Below, one piece after another: positions 10,910-20,587 of a DNA stretch of 64,000 nt. Position 1 is the stretch's first letter. The number at the start of each line of letters is the position of its first letter. Location: positions 2,480,001 through 2,544,000 of the forward strand of contig JAPFFF010000006.1 in assembly GCA_039105265.1 (NCBI GenBank), read 5' to 3'. The notes beneath the pieces were generated by a model. That model did not search any database, was not told the DNA's origin, and saw only the letters and a list, made by a program, of their open reading frames with translations. The stretch is from Tritrichomonas musculus. Taxonomy: Eukaryota; Parabasalia; Tritrichomonadida; Tritrichomonadidae. Position numbers and translations under genes: made by a program.

Positions 10910-12925
10910 ATGAATCTTACTGTTCTATCTTTCTTTTCGCATATGCTAATTTCTCACTCTCCATGTTTTGTAAGTAATCAACTTTCTTTAAATAAAAATT
11001 ACTTCTCTAAATTTTCCACCAATTTACTTTACAATCAGCAAAAACTGCAACTCACAAAATCAATGTTTTTGTATGGCCTTGGAGAAGTTATATGCAAAGG
11101 CAGTGATAATGAGCATGTAGAAATAACAAATCATATATTTAATAACAACCAAGACTACAAAGATTATATTGATAAGATTAGAGATGCATCAATTTCAATA
11201 ATAGATTGTTCTTTTATCAAAATAAATTCAGTTAACACTTTGTACATTCATTCAGCTAATGTATCACTTTACATGACAGGCAATGTTTTTAATCAATGTT
11301 CATCTAGAGACAGTGTTGTTAATCTTGAACGTTGCCGATGTTTTACCATTACTCATACATGTAGTTATCATTCATCAGCTCAATATAGAGCAGCCTTTTT
11401 ATTCCACAACTGTGTAGGAAATGATTTTTCTATTAATTTATACAATACAATTGTTGATTCAAGTCAAAGTGCCACTCAAGATAACTTTTTCAATTGGTAT
11501 TCCCAATCGGGAAATCAATATCATCGATGTAATAATATGACAGGAATGAATGGCTTCAATGGTTATCAATTTGATGACCCCTCATGCATATCATTTGTAA
11601 TGAATACAGTAATGAGGTGTAGCCAAAATTGTATCAAAATATCAGGAAATGAAGTTTCTAATTCAAAGCCAAAAAAGATCGAAATGGTAAATTTCTTCTC
11701 AAATGGATGTGATAGTGCTATTTTGTTAACAACGAGTAATTTAATCAACTTGACTGTTGTAAATAGTGCTTTGTTCTCAAAAAGTGGAAAGGCAATAAAT
11801 TCTCAAAATCCACAAGGCAAATACATTGTGCTTTTATTGGATTGCATCATTTACTCTCAAGATTTGGACTACTTTATTAAAACAGAGAATTGTGTAAGAA
11901 AATCTAATTATGACACAGCATACGCGAGAGAATACCCGCATTACACTTACAGCAATCTTTGTGTGGGACCAAATAATAATTCAAATTTAAACATTCATGG
12001 ATGCAATGCTGGAAATTGTCTCGAAGATTGTCCTCAAACCATTGGATTCCCACCGGGTGTTCCTCAATATTCAACGATCATTCACACTGATATTCAATCG
12101 GGGACGTTCACTCCAACTCAAATATTTTCAAGGTCAAATCAATTCACCAATTCTGAACCTTTTACTCAATCTTCAGGATTCACCAAGTCTAGCGATTTCT
12201 CCAAATCAAGCCAATTCATGGCATCAATGAAATTTTCTCCTTCTTCAAAATTCACAAAAAGTAGCAAATTCTCAAATTCAAATGAATTCACAAAGTCAAA
12301 TGAATTTGCAAAATCCAATGCATTCACAAAATCTAGTGAATTCACTGGATCGAATAAATTCTCAAAATCAAAAGTTTTCACAAAATCTAATATATTTACA
12401 AGTTCTGACATCTTCACAAAATCTGATATATTTACAAGTTCTGACATTTTCACAAAATCTGATAAATTTACAAGTTCAAATGAATTCACTTCTTCAGAAT
12501 CTTTTTCAGGTTCAAGTTTCTTCACAAAATCAGACGAATTTTCAAGCTCAAAGAAATTCACTAAGTCGGGACCATTTACCTGCACAAAAAGTTTCTCTTC
12601 ATCACATCATTTTTCATCGTCTGAGCAGTTCACTAGGTCTGATTACTTCACTTGCAGCGAAATGCAGCACGAACAGCCTGGAATTGATGTCCAGCATGAA
12701 AGCAGCGACGACAACAAGAAGCTTATTGGAATCATTGCTGGCTCAGCGGGTGGTGCTGCTGTTATTGGCGGCGCTTTGGCTGCCTTCTTCCTTATCAAGA
12801 AGAAAAGCGTTCCTGTTGAGGACATCAACGCTGTGGAAGGAAACAAAGAATCGGTTGTCAGTGTTGATAATGATCTTAATAACATAATGGAGCAAGATGA
12901 TCCATTTGCCGACGAATTTGTTTAA
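10910..12925 (+). CDS. Pmp-like surface protein with hexapeptide stalk, TM segment and cytoplasmic tail
   Basis: 671 residues. The N-terminus (MNLTVLSFFSHMLISHSPC) is a weak signal-peptide candidate. Residues ~60-390 are Cys- and Asn-rich and look like a right-handed beta-helix of the polymorphic-membrane-protein type found on trichomonad surfaces. From ~400 to 581 about 30 copies of a six-residue unit, F-[T/S]-x-S-x-x (for example FTKSNE), make a Ser/Thr-rich stalk with an 18-bp DNA period. A transmembrane helix follows at ~604-628 (LIGIIAGSAGGAAVIGGALA), then KKK and a ~40-residue acidic tail ending DPFADEFV, whose DPF could be an endocytic-type signal. The tail and TM are GC-richer than the rest. 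The likely role is adhesion or contact at the cell surface. Confidence 0.85.
   Translation: MNLTVLSFFSHMLISHSPCFVSNQLSLNKNYFSKFSTNLLYNQQKLQLTKSMFLYGLGEVICKGSDNEHVEITNHIFNNNQDYKDYIDKIRDASISIIDCSFIKINSVNTLYIHSANVSLYMTGNVFNQCSSRDSVVNLERCRCFTITHTCSYHSSAQYRAAFLFHNCVGNDFSINLYNTIVDSSQSATQDNFFNWYSQSGNQYHRCNNMTGMNGFNGYQFDDPSCISFVMNTVMRCSQNCIKISGNEVSNSKPKKIEMVNFFSNGCDSAILLTTSNLINLTVVNSALFSKSGKAINSQNPQGKYIVLLLDCIIYSQDLDYFIKTENCVRKSNYDTAYAREYPHYTYSNLCVGPNNNSNLNIHGCNAGNCLEDCPQTIGFPPGVPQYSTIIHTDIQSGTFTPTQIFSRSNQFTNSEPFTQSSGFTKSSDFSKSSQFMASMKFSPSSKFTKSSKFSNSNEFTKSNEFAKSNAFTKSSEFTGSNKFSKSKVFTKSNIFTSSDIFTKSDIFTSSDIFTKSDKFTSSNEFTSSESFSGSSFFTKSDEFSSSKKFTKSGPFTCTKSFSSSHHFSSSEQFTRSDYFTCSEMQHEQPGIDVQHESSDDNKKLIGIIAGSAGGAAVIGGALAAFFLIKKKSVPVEDINAVEGNKESVVSVDNDLNNIMEQDDPFADEFV
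12112..12655 (+). repeat. 18-bp coding repeat (hexapeptide stalk)
   Basis: Roughly 30 in-frame units of the TTCACAAAATCTGAT type. Variation between units is mostly confined to the last two residues of each hexapeptide. The longest near-exact blocks are around 12390-12470. Confidence 0.9.
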
Positions 12926-13474
12926 TTTATATTTATTATATTTTATATAAAGTATATATATATATATATTTGAAATGTTTCAAATTATGATATGAGTTGT
13001 TTTTTTTTTATTAATCAAAATATAGGCTGAAAATATTTTTTGGATATAAAATAAGATCGTTATTTTATTTAGGATGAGGCCTGGCTGTAATAAGACTCAT
13101 ATTACTGATTTCAATTAACATAACTAAGTTTTTTATTTTGGGAATTTTATTAATGTTCAAAATAAAGGAAGACAAATTGATATTCATGCAATTTTTTTTT
13201 TTCCGAATGTTTGTTTGAGATTCAATTTGGTGAGTTTTGAATGCTTTGAATTGTATCATAGATGAACACTATATATGTATTTTAAAGTTCTTATAAACCT
13301 TAATTTTCTCTCAAAAAAAAAAAAAAAAAAAAAAAGTAGACGTACAATCTCTCGAATAATAATAAAAAGTGGATATTTTTTAATTTTCCATATTCACTTT
13401 TTGAATGAAATTTGAAAACCTGCCCTATATAGTGTCAAATTTTTAAAAATTTTACATAATTTCACTATTGTTTA
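12926..13474. other. AT-rich intergenic region with promoter-like motifs
   Basis: Holds (AT)n near 12955 and an A-run of about 22 near 13313. CACTTTTTGAATG at 13396 recurs elsewhere in the window. The 64-codon minus frame at 13065-13259 shows no motif. Confidence 0.5.
13462..13467 (+). promoter_or_regulatory. Initiator-like element (TCACTA)
   Basis: TCA+1Y(T/A)-type hexamer with the presumed +1 A 11 nt before the ATG at 13475. It matches the established trichomonad initiator. Confidence 0.5.
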
Positions 13475-15304
13475 ATGGAACTAAAAGCACCTCAAGAATT
13501 ATTAAGTGAAGGAATTAATTGTATCAAAGCAAATGATTATGCAAAAGCTACAGATATTTTTTCTTCTGCTCTTGATCAATCGATTTCAGACAAATCATTA
13601 TTAAATTCTCTATATGTAAACCGTTCAACCACCAATTACCTTATAGGAAATGATTTCAATGCTTTTTATGATGCATGTAAAGCAATTGAGACCGATCCAG
13701 CGAATTTTGAGGGATATCTTCGCAGATCAAATGTATATTTAATATATTCACTTTTCAATGAAGCTTTACAAGACATGAACAAAGCCCTTGAGCTGAACAA
13801 AGATCCCCAATTCACCCAAGATTTAAGAGCAAGAGTAGCATTTATGGAGAAAGTCAAGCAACAAGCTACAGCAGCACGGCTCCCTGAAAGCCAAAACATT
13901 TTATCGGCCAACATCCCAGAAAATCTAACATTAGAAGCAGCCAAATCCATTGGCACCTTTATTTTTGACAACAAAAAGATTCCCAAAGAAGATGTTCAAA
14001 AACTCTTCACAAAATTGAAGCCACTTTTTGAGAGTGATTCAAAAAGTTGTGTAAATGGCATTTCACGGATAACTGTCCCCAAAATAACCGTTCTTGGTCG
14101 AATTGACGGTTATATTGGAAAATTGTTTGCCTTTTTTGACAAAAACGGTTATCCGAGCAAGGAGAACGTTTATCTCATTAACGGCAACTTCATTGGCCGT
14201 GAAGATCATCGAGTTCTCATGGTTCTCTTCCTTTTCAAGGCAGCTGAGCCATCATCCATCTTCTTCACACAAGGACTCTTCGACACTGAAGGCGGCCAAA
14301 TAAACGGCTCCCAACTTATCGTTCCGAACTACATATTGAATCCACTCAAATGCATTGAATCTGAATATGGCACTGAAGTCATGAAAGATGTTTCAAAAAT
14401 TGTGTCAGAACTTCCTCTCTGTTACATTGTGAACGATAGAATTGCGGTTATGAGTTCTGGTCCCTCAAAAAGTGGACCTTCTTTATGGGGTCAATTTTCA
14501 TGTACCCAAAAAAACCTCCAAATTGAAGGCTTCCCGATGTTCTGTTTCGGAAGAGACGATGTTGAAGAATTCCTGACTAAGCAAGGAATTTCAAAGCTTA
14601 TTTGTTCGAACAAAGTGTTGTCAAATGGATTTGAAAGCTTTATTGATGGCAAATTCATTAACGTCTCCTTCGGAAAGACCGATCATAGAGTCTTCGGATA
14701 CAAGCTTGGCTACGCTGTGATAACAGGAGAAGAAGTTGAGACAAAACTTCAGCAATTCGACTTCTTTCCACTCGTTGTTCACTACAACGAAAGCAATCCT
14801 TATTACGAAGGACTCTTCTTCCATATGAGAAAATACACAGATGTCAATCCTGCAAGAGCTGGCTTCGTCAGAATAAAGGCGATCTCCGAGGACTTTGTTC
14901 CTGTGTCTGAGACAATTGATACATCAATCTACATGTACAGTTACATGTCCGTGCCTGCGCCTGGTTCTTGGATCATCGTTGACTTTGGCAGCAGAAAAGT
15001 CGACATCGAGCATTACATGATAGAAAGTGCTCCTTTGAATAAAAATAACGACCATATGAAAACATGGAAAATTGAAGGTTCCGATGACCTCCAAAATTGG
15101 TCGCTGATTGATTTGAGAGAAAATGTCGATGAGTTAAATGGCCCTTTGTGCCACATGGTGTTCAAGGTCGATGAGAATAAAAGAAAGCCTTTCAGATTCA
15201 TAAAGATTCTTCAACATGAAAAGAATCATCGTGGAAACTGGAATCTTTGTCTTGGTCATTTCGATTTTTATGGAACCATTCAAGAATTATCATCTTCTAA
15301 TTAG
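13475..15304 (+). CDS. TPR / PP5-like pseudophosphatase / F5-8C-like protein
   Basis: 609 residues with three parts. Residues 1-135 are TPR repeats (ELLSEGINCIKANDYAKATD; YLRRSNVYLIYSLFNEALQDM). Residues ~195-430 align by eye with PPP-type phosphatases of the TPR-containing PP5 class, but the metal and catalytic signatures are replaced: GDxHG is GRIDG (~208), GDxVDRG is GNFIGRE (~236), GNHE is GLFD (~266), HGG is SSG (~327). It should therefore not be a metallophosphatase. Residues ~455-609 resemble the F5/8C-like module of the 8461-9852 protein (WIIVDFGSRKVDIEHYMI; TWKIEGSDDLQNW; closing FDFYGTI). The predicted role is a binding scaffold. The gene is less AT-rich than its surroundings. Confidence 0.85.
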   Translation: MELKAPQELLSEGINCIKANDYAKATDIFSSALDQSISDKSLLNSLYVNRSTTNYLIGNDFNAFYDACKAIETDPANFEGYLRRSNVYLIYSLFNEALQDMNKALELNKDPQFTQDLRARVAFMEKVKQQATAARLPESQNILSANIPENLTLEAAKSIGTFIFDNKKIPKEDVQKLFTKLKPLFESDSKSCVNGISRITVPKITVLGRIDGYIGKLFAFFDKNGYPSKENVYLINGNFIGREDHRVLMVLFLFKAAEPSSIFFTQGLFDTEGGQINGSQLIVPNYILNPLKCIESEYGTEVMKDVSKIVSELPLCYIVNDRIAVMSSGPSKSGPSLWGQFSCTQKNLQIEGFPMFCFGRDDVEEFLTKQGISKLICSNKVLSNGFESFIDGKFINVSFGKTDHRVFGYKLGYAVITGEEVETKLQQFDFFPLVVHYNESNPYYEGLFFHMRKYTDVNPARAGFVRIKAISEDFVPVSETIDTSIYMYSYMSVPAPGSWIIVDFGSRKVDIEHYMIESAPLNKNNDHMKTWKIEGSDDLQNWSLIDLRENVDELNGPLCHMVFKVDENKRKPFRFIKILQHEKNHRGNWNLCLGHFDFYGTIQELSSSN

Positions 15305-15341
15305 AATTTGTGATTTTTTAAAACAAATATCTTTTTTGTTC

Positions 15342-15377
<36 letters not shown>

Positions 15378-15712
15378 ATAATAAATAATTCATTTATGAT
15401 ACTTAAGTCACTTTTTGAATGAAATTTGTCATCTATCAAATGAAATCAAAAAACTGGCAAGCATTAATAAAGTAGGATTCAAAATGCTTGTGATAACCTT
15501 CAGTTTTTTTTTTTTTTTTTTTCAAAGTTTCTCAGAAAAAAAAATTATTCAGTTTGTTGCAAATTGGCCTTAAAAACTTATTAATTTGACCTTGTGGTAT
15601 TCAAAAAGTTTGTCTCAAGCCTTTTGAATACTGATTTATAAAATCTGGCTAAAGCATTTTAATCAATTAAAAAATCTGTGAATAATATTCTATTATTTAT
15701 TCACAAATTTTT

Positions 15713-15752
<40 letters not shown>

Positions 15753-15934
15753 GCTTAATTCTATTAACAAATGAATTGGAGTTATTAAATCTGCATAAAA
15801 TAGTTGCCCATTTATGAGTGATACAAAATCATTAATGATTTTCTATATCATTTTTCATTTTAAGAAAATTATGCCGCACTTCCAAACTAGGCTTAATTAT
15901 ATGAATATTTGCATGCAAAGCATGAACATCATCA
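15305..15934. other. Spacer with opposed 29-nt T and A runs
   Basis: T29 at 15344-15372 and A29 at 15721-15749 bracket ~350 bp. CACTTTTTGAATGAAATTTG at 15409 repeats exactly the sequence at 13396. No gene seen. Confidence 0.55.
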
Positions 15935-16415
15935 ATGATAGTAATTCCAAAAACCACAAGCTTTATCTTAATAATCATGAAAAACAGGAAGAGTGTTTAA
16001 ACCATAGTCACCGTTAGACAGCATCACGAAGCGGAATCCATCGATAATAGGAGATGCAGTTTCTTTTTCGGTTTTATTATTATTAGACAAAAAAAATTTA
16101 TTCAATTCAATAACATCATAAGTAGAAGATTCATTTATCCACCTTTCTGCAAAGCAAACAAATTTGTCTGGCCATCTTTCGTGTCATTATTAAGCCTGAT
16201 CCTTCTTGTAAAAATGGAATTTTAATATGATAATGAAAAATGCAATGTCCTAATATAATTGAATCTTCTTCTGTATTATATTTGTTGCTTAATTTTGCTG
16301 CAAACTCATAAATTTTAAGTGAATAAACAAATGCATCATCAGTTAGATTAAAGCAAAAATCAGCATTAGTGCGTTCAGGGAAATAAGTGGCCATTGTAAT
16401 CCATTTTCGTTCATA
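15935..16415 (-). pseudogene. Fringe-like (GT31-type) glycosyltransferase fragment
   Basis: Read on the minus strand, the frame from about 16415 contains CFNLTDDAFVYS (a DDxFV-type site with an altered first Asp), LGHCIFHYHIKIPFLQEGSG and GLIMTRKMARQICLL, the pattern of Fringe-like glycosyltransferases near their acceptor loop. After a frame change near 16134 the sequence continues as RWINESSTYDVIELNKFF and IDGFRFVMLSNGDYGLNTL, ending at a stop near 15970. Both ends of the gene are missing and at least one frameshift is present. The family call is by motif only. Confidence 0.6.
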
Positions 16416-17361
16416 ATTTATATTTTATGTAATTTTTTTTGAAATCGGGTCCAGTTTTTAACGAGAATCCATTTAAAATGTAGTTCAATTGGATTTTGAG
16501 TGTATTAAACATAATAATGTACTTGTTTTAGAGTATCATTGATCAAAATTGACATCATCATTTGTCTTTTAAACCATGAACCTTCAACTGTTATAATTCC
16601 CAAAAGTAATTTAATCTTTTTTTAACCATTCCAATAAATTTTGGAATAGGAATATGATTTGATTGAACAGTCTTTATATTCATAAAAAACGAAAGAAAAA
16701 AATGGATTAATAATAATAATCTTATTTTCTTTTTTTCTAAACGATAACTATTTGAATTTGTATGGTCAAATTCAATAAAATGAATTAAAAATAAAATATC
16801 TTCTAGTTAAAGTTATCTGGCGATATTATTAATAAGAATATTTTCTAATTTCCTATTTTTATTCGGAAATTTATAATTTAAAATGAATTAACTAAATAGT
16901 TGTTACATATCTTATTTTGAGAGAAAGTTACATCAATAGATTTCTAATTCCAAAATAGAGAAATTTTATTAGAATCATAATTTGAAACAATTCCCAAAAT
17001 AGAATTGTCAATTACATCTAAAAACTTTTTTAATGATTCCAGAAAATGTTTAAGAATCAAAGTATTCTTTGAAATCTAAATTTAAAAAATGATTTTAGTG
17101 TAAGAAAAAAATATTAAAAGAATAATGCTGAAAAAAAAAGTTTATTGATATAAATATAGGCAATAAAAAAAAAAGAAGTAACACATTTTCAATCAATTTG
17201 GCCATAAATTCCATAGATATGAATATCCAAAACATCAAGTATTTGAAATTTTAGAATTAATTCTAATATGAATATTAAATGAAAAAAATTATTTTAAAAA
17301 TGAAGGAAAAAAGCAAATAAATAAAATAACAAATGCAAAATTATGAATAAACATTACATAT
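16416..17361. other. AT-rich intergenic region
   Basis: About 950 bp without a credible frame, motif or readable repeat boundary. Confidence 0.6.
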
Positions 17362-17892
17362 TTAAAGTAAAAGGCAGCACTTTGATTTTGTTTCAAGTTT
17401 ACCATCGTATGGATCGGCTTCAACACTCTTCTTGTCAAGTGTTTCGCCACTGATCAGTTTATAGAATTCCCAATATTCTAATTCTTTCTTCTTTCCTCCA
17501 AATTCGTTCTTGCATTTAAGTTCAAAATCATCTGCTGAGAATGATTTTCCAAGGTTATCACATGCAAGTTTAAGTTCATCAATTGAAACTTTTCGTGAAT
17601 TATCTTTATCTGCTCCACGGAAGATCATCTTAGTAATCCATTTGAAGTTTCCTTCTTTGAAGTTGGTAAGGCAATCAATAATTTCAGCTTGATCAAGGTT
17701 GTGTGAACCATCAACATCCATACCATCATATATGAATCTCATTTGTTTTAAGAAGTTTGGACTTTCTTCAAATCCAAGTCCTTCTTTCATGAATCCTAAG
17801 AATTCATCAAATTCAAGCTTTCCATTTCCACTCTTATCATACTTAGCAATAAGACCTTGGATTTCTTCTTTTTGTTCTTGTGTGAGTCCCAT
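17362..17892 (-). CDS. EF-hand calcium-binding protein, copy A (CaaX-type C-terminus)
   Basis: 176 residues with three recognisable EF loops: D19-E30 (DKSGNGKLEFDE, canonical), D59-E70 (DVDGSHNLDQAE, His at the usual Gly) and D95-E106 (DKDNSRKVSIDE, Arg at the usual Gly). A fourth hand is too degenerate to score. The C-terminus SKCCLLL ends in C-L-L-L, a CaaX box whose final Leu predicts geranylgeranylation, with an adjacent Cys that could be acylated. A membrane-tethered calcium sensor of the calmodulin superfamily is the likely role. A TCATTT initiator lies 12 bp upstream. The gene is duplicated at 27754-28284; the two proteins differ only at residue 20 (Lys here). Confidence 0.92.
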   Translation of the reverse strand: MGLTQEQKEEIQGLIAKYDKSGNGKLEFDEFLGFMKEGLGFEESPNFLKQMRFIYDGMDVDGSHNLDQAEIIDCLTNFKEGNFKWITKMIFRGADKDNSRKVSIDELKLACDNLGKSFSADDFELKCKNEFGGKKKELEYWEFYKLISGETLDKKSVEADPYDGKLETKSKCCLLL

Positions 17893-17903
17893 GTTTTATA
17901 TAA

Positions 17904-17909
17904 AAATGA
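17904..17909 (-). promoter_or_regulatory. Initiator-like element (TCATTT), EF-hand copy A
   Basis: TCA+1YT-type hexamer just upstream of the ATG. It is conserved in the second copy at 28296-28301, so the duplication carried the core promoter. Confidence 0.5.
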
Positions 17910-17917
17910 ATCGATGA

Positions 17918-18706
17918 TTTTCAATACATAAAGACGTTTTAATTTTTCAATTGAAGATCGTTATTATAACGTATTTTTACTGAAAAGTGATATTCTTTTA
18001 TAAAATATGATCGTATATTTTTGCTTTTTTTTCTTACAAAATTTTAATTAAATACTAATATGCTTAAAATCAAAAAAATTGAGAATTCGATCATTTTTTA
18101 TTAAAAGCTTTCATTCAAAAATCAAACTCCAATTATCTCTGAAATTTATTGAAATATGTTTAATAAAAAAAGAATTTTATCCCTTAATAACATCTAATTT
18201 TTATGAATCTTTAAATTTTCCTGTCCATATAATAAAAAAGTAATTATCTGCAAAAAATATATTTGGGAAAAAATATTTAAGGTAGGCATTTTGGAAGATT
18301 TTTTTCATTACATAATTGGATTAAATAGGTAAATGCATTGAAGGAATAATATTTTAGATAATTTTTGACAAAAACAAGATAAAGAAGCTTTATAAATATA
18401 TATACAATATATATTCATTCGATAAGCATTTATCACAAATAATTATCTTTTTCTATTTATTTAATTGTGATATATTCTTAAAATAAATTTTTATCGTTTA
18501 CATTATTTTTTCTGGGCAAAAAAAAAAATATTTAAAATGATCGTTAATTTTATGTGCGACGAAGTGAAAAAGTGAATTTCTATAACCATATTACAAATAA
18601 ACAAAAAAACAATTTTTCGATAAAAATCAAATGCAATGATTAAACTATCATTCAACGGAATTGGTTTTGGAAACTTATTTGAACCAAAAGAAAAAAATTT
18701 CAATTA
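17918..18706. other. AT-rich intergenic region
   Basis: About 790 bp with no supported gene. The first ~20 bp are shared with the sequence upstream of EF-hand copy B. Confidence 0.55.
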
Positions 18707-18715
18707 GAATAAAAC

Positions 18716-19095
18716 GGACAATCGTTTTTTTCTACGCCACTTTTTGAATGGTTTTTCTATCCGTGAATAGCTATCATAAGGTGAAATTTAACTTACTCTG
18801 TTAAGAAAATTAACCAAAAAATCGTAAATTTAAATTTTCTCTTAAAATTATAACTATTTGCTTTTTTTGATATAATTTTTTTTTATTTTTACATAATTTT
18901 TCAGGAATATACGCACTAGTGATCACCACAGGGCTGCGCGAAGCCGAATCAGGCTCCTTGAATTGCTGGATGAATCGGGAAGCCATTTGAACTAAATATT
19001 TATGCATTATTTAGCAAAAATTGAATAAAAAATGTATAAAAAAGTATTCAAAAAGTTTAAAAGTTTTCAAAAAGTGGCGTAGAAAAATACGATTC
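18716..19095. mobile_element. 380-bp MITE with 9-bp target duplication (Mutator-like)
   Basis: Flanked by GAATAAAAC at 18707-18715 and again at 19096-19104. The inverted ends share AATCGTnTTTTTCTACGCC and continue into ACTTTTTGAA, ~28 bp with one internal mismatch. A 9-bp duplication and short inverted repeats point to a Mutator-like non-autonomous element. A GC-rich patch at about 18915-18990 stands out against the AT-rich flanks and could be captured foreign or host sequence. Confidence 0.8.
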
Positions 19096-19270
19096 GAATA
19101 AAACTTATTATGTTTTACAATATCATCCACAAACCAACCTCATCAAATTCTTAATTCATCTTCATTTATTTTAAATGAAAAGCACATTAAGATTGGGAAT
19201 GGAATATTTTGGCTATTAAAATTATTGAAGGGATTTTGAATCCAACTTTTTGAAAGAAGTCAAACAATAT

Positions 19271-19313
19271 AAATCAAGAAGAAATGTCACTTTTTTCAAT
19301 TTCTTCTTGATTT
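19271..19313. repeat. Perfect 15-bp hairpin
   Basis: AAATCAAGAAGAAAT at 19271-19285 is perfectly complementary to 19299-19313 across a 13-nt loop. No ORF covers it. It may be a structured RNA or the core of an old insertion. Confidence 0.6.
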
Positions 19314-19653
19314 ACCAATTTCAGAAAGACTTTGTTTCTGTTTACTAAAGTTGGTAAATGGCAATGTCATATTGCCCAAACAAACCTATTGAAAACTGAA
19401 AAATAAGAAAAGATGCTTTATTTATTAAAAAAACTTTGATGTTTTATTCTTGTATCTTTTATTTAAACAATTAAAAAAGTATAAAAGTGCAGCTTTTCTA
19501 GGAAAAAAAATAATATAGTTTGTTGGCAAAAAAATATTTTTTTTTTTTGGGGGGGGTCAACCGTAAAATTTTTGTCAAAATTTTAAAGTAAACTTAAAAT
19601 GTGAGAATTTTTGTATAATAAATATAGAATTATATAGCTCATTGAATATACTA

Positions 19654-20240
19654 CAGGGATGGTTACCGTTACTAATCGGTAAACATTTAAACGTTCTCTA
19701 CCGTACCGGTATTACCTTTAAAACTGCCAGTATATGGTAATACCAGTACACTTACCGATTTACCGGGAGAAATGTTACCGGAAATGAAGTGAAACTTTCA
19801 GTAAAACATCGGTATTTATTTTTTGATGATATTATAACATACTTTTCAAAAAATCATTCTAAATTAAATATGTTTGAGGCTTATTATAATGTCAAATTAG
19901 AATACCAGTTTAATTATATAATTTTAATTTATTTCATTATATAAATTCTATTTTATATTTAATTATCTTAAGCCTAAAAAAATATTAAATGTCATAGCTT
20001 AAAATTTTAACTCAAAATTATAATTATTATATCAATATGGAATTACCGGTAATTACCAGTAATCATAAAAAAATACATTTTACTACTTTTATGAAAAAAA
20101 TCGGTACGAAATTTTTACCGGCGGTTATTTTAAACGTATTTACCAGTACATACTTAATACTCCAAAAAAAATACCAGTATTTACTGCTTACCAGTAACAT
20201 TCCGGTAAACGGTAAAAACTGATCTCGGTAGCCATCCCTG
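19654..20240. mobile_element. 587-bp hAT-type MITE with 8-bp target duplication
   Basis: The ends are CAGGGATGGTTACCG and (reverse complement) CAGGGATGGCTACCG, a typical hAT terminal repeat. The perfect 8-bp duplication ATATACTA lies at 19646-19653 and 20241-20248. The interior is crowded with subterminal TACCGGTA and TACCAGTA-like motifs on both sides, as expected for hAT transposase binding sites. It does not encode a transposase. hAT transposase relics lie within 1-5 kb, but relation to them is not shown. Confidence 0.88.
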
Positions 20241-20587
20241 ATATACTATTTATTAAAAATATTTTTTCCTAATTTTATCTATAGGGCCCTATAAAGTTGA
20301 TATGACTTGTGACTTGAAAACAGAGTTATTTTTTTAAAATTTTCAATAAAAATCACTAAGATAATTAATAAAAGACTTTGTTCTGCCATTGAAATGATTA
20401 AAAAAACAAGTTTAAATGTGATAATTTTATAATTCTTCCCTTTAATTACATAAAATGTTATATAGTAGTTGCATTCCAATTATTATATGAAATTGATGCA
20501 AATACAATAAAATTATTAAAAAACAAGAGAAAAAATGGATCAAAAATCTATTTTATGACAGATTGAAATATATATCAATAATTATAT

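Noticed and set aside
12112-12655. Regular short repeats that might suggest a CRISPR-like array
   Set aside because: The units are contiguous 18-bp coding repeats without spacers, in a eukaryotic gene.
12166-12887. Antisense and +1 frames across the hexapeptide stalk
   Set aside because: Created by the 18-bp periodicity; the third frame matches the TM-anchored protein far better.
18900-18990. Possible vector or foreign contamination in the GC-rich patch (ACTAGTGATC)
   Set aside because: It lies inside a MITE with matching inverted ends and a 9-bp duplication, and the resemblance to cloning-site sequence is only ten bases.
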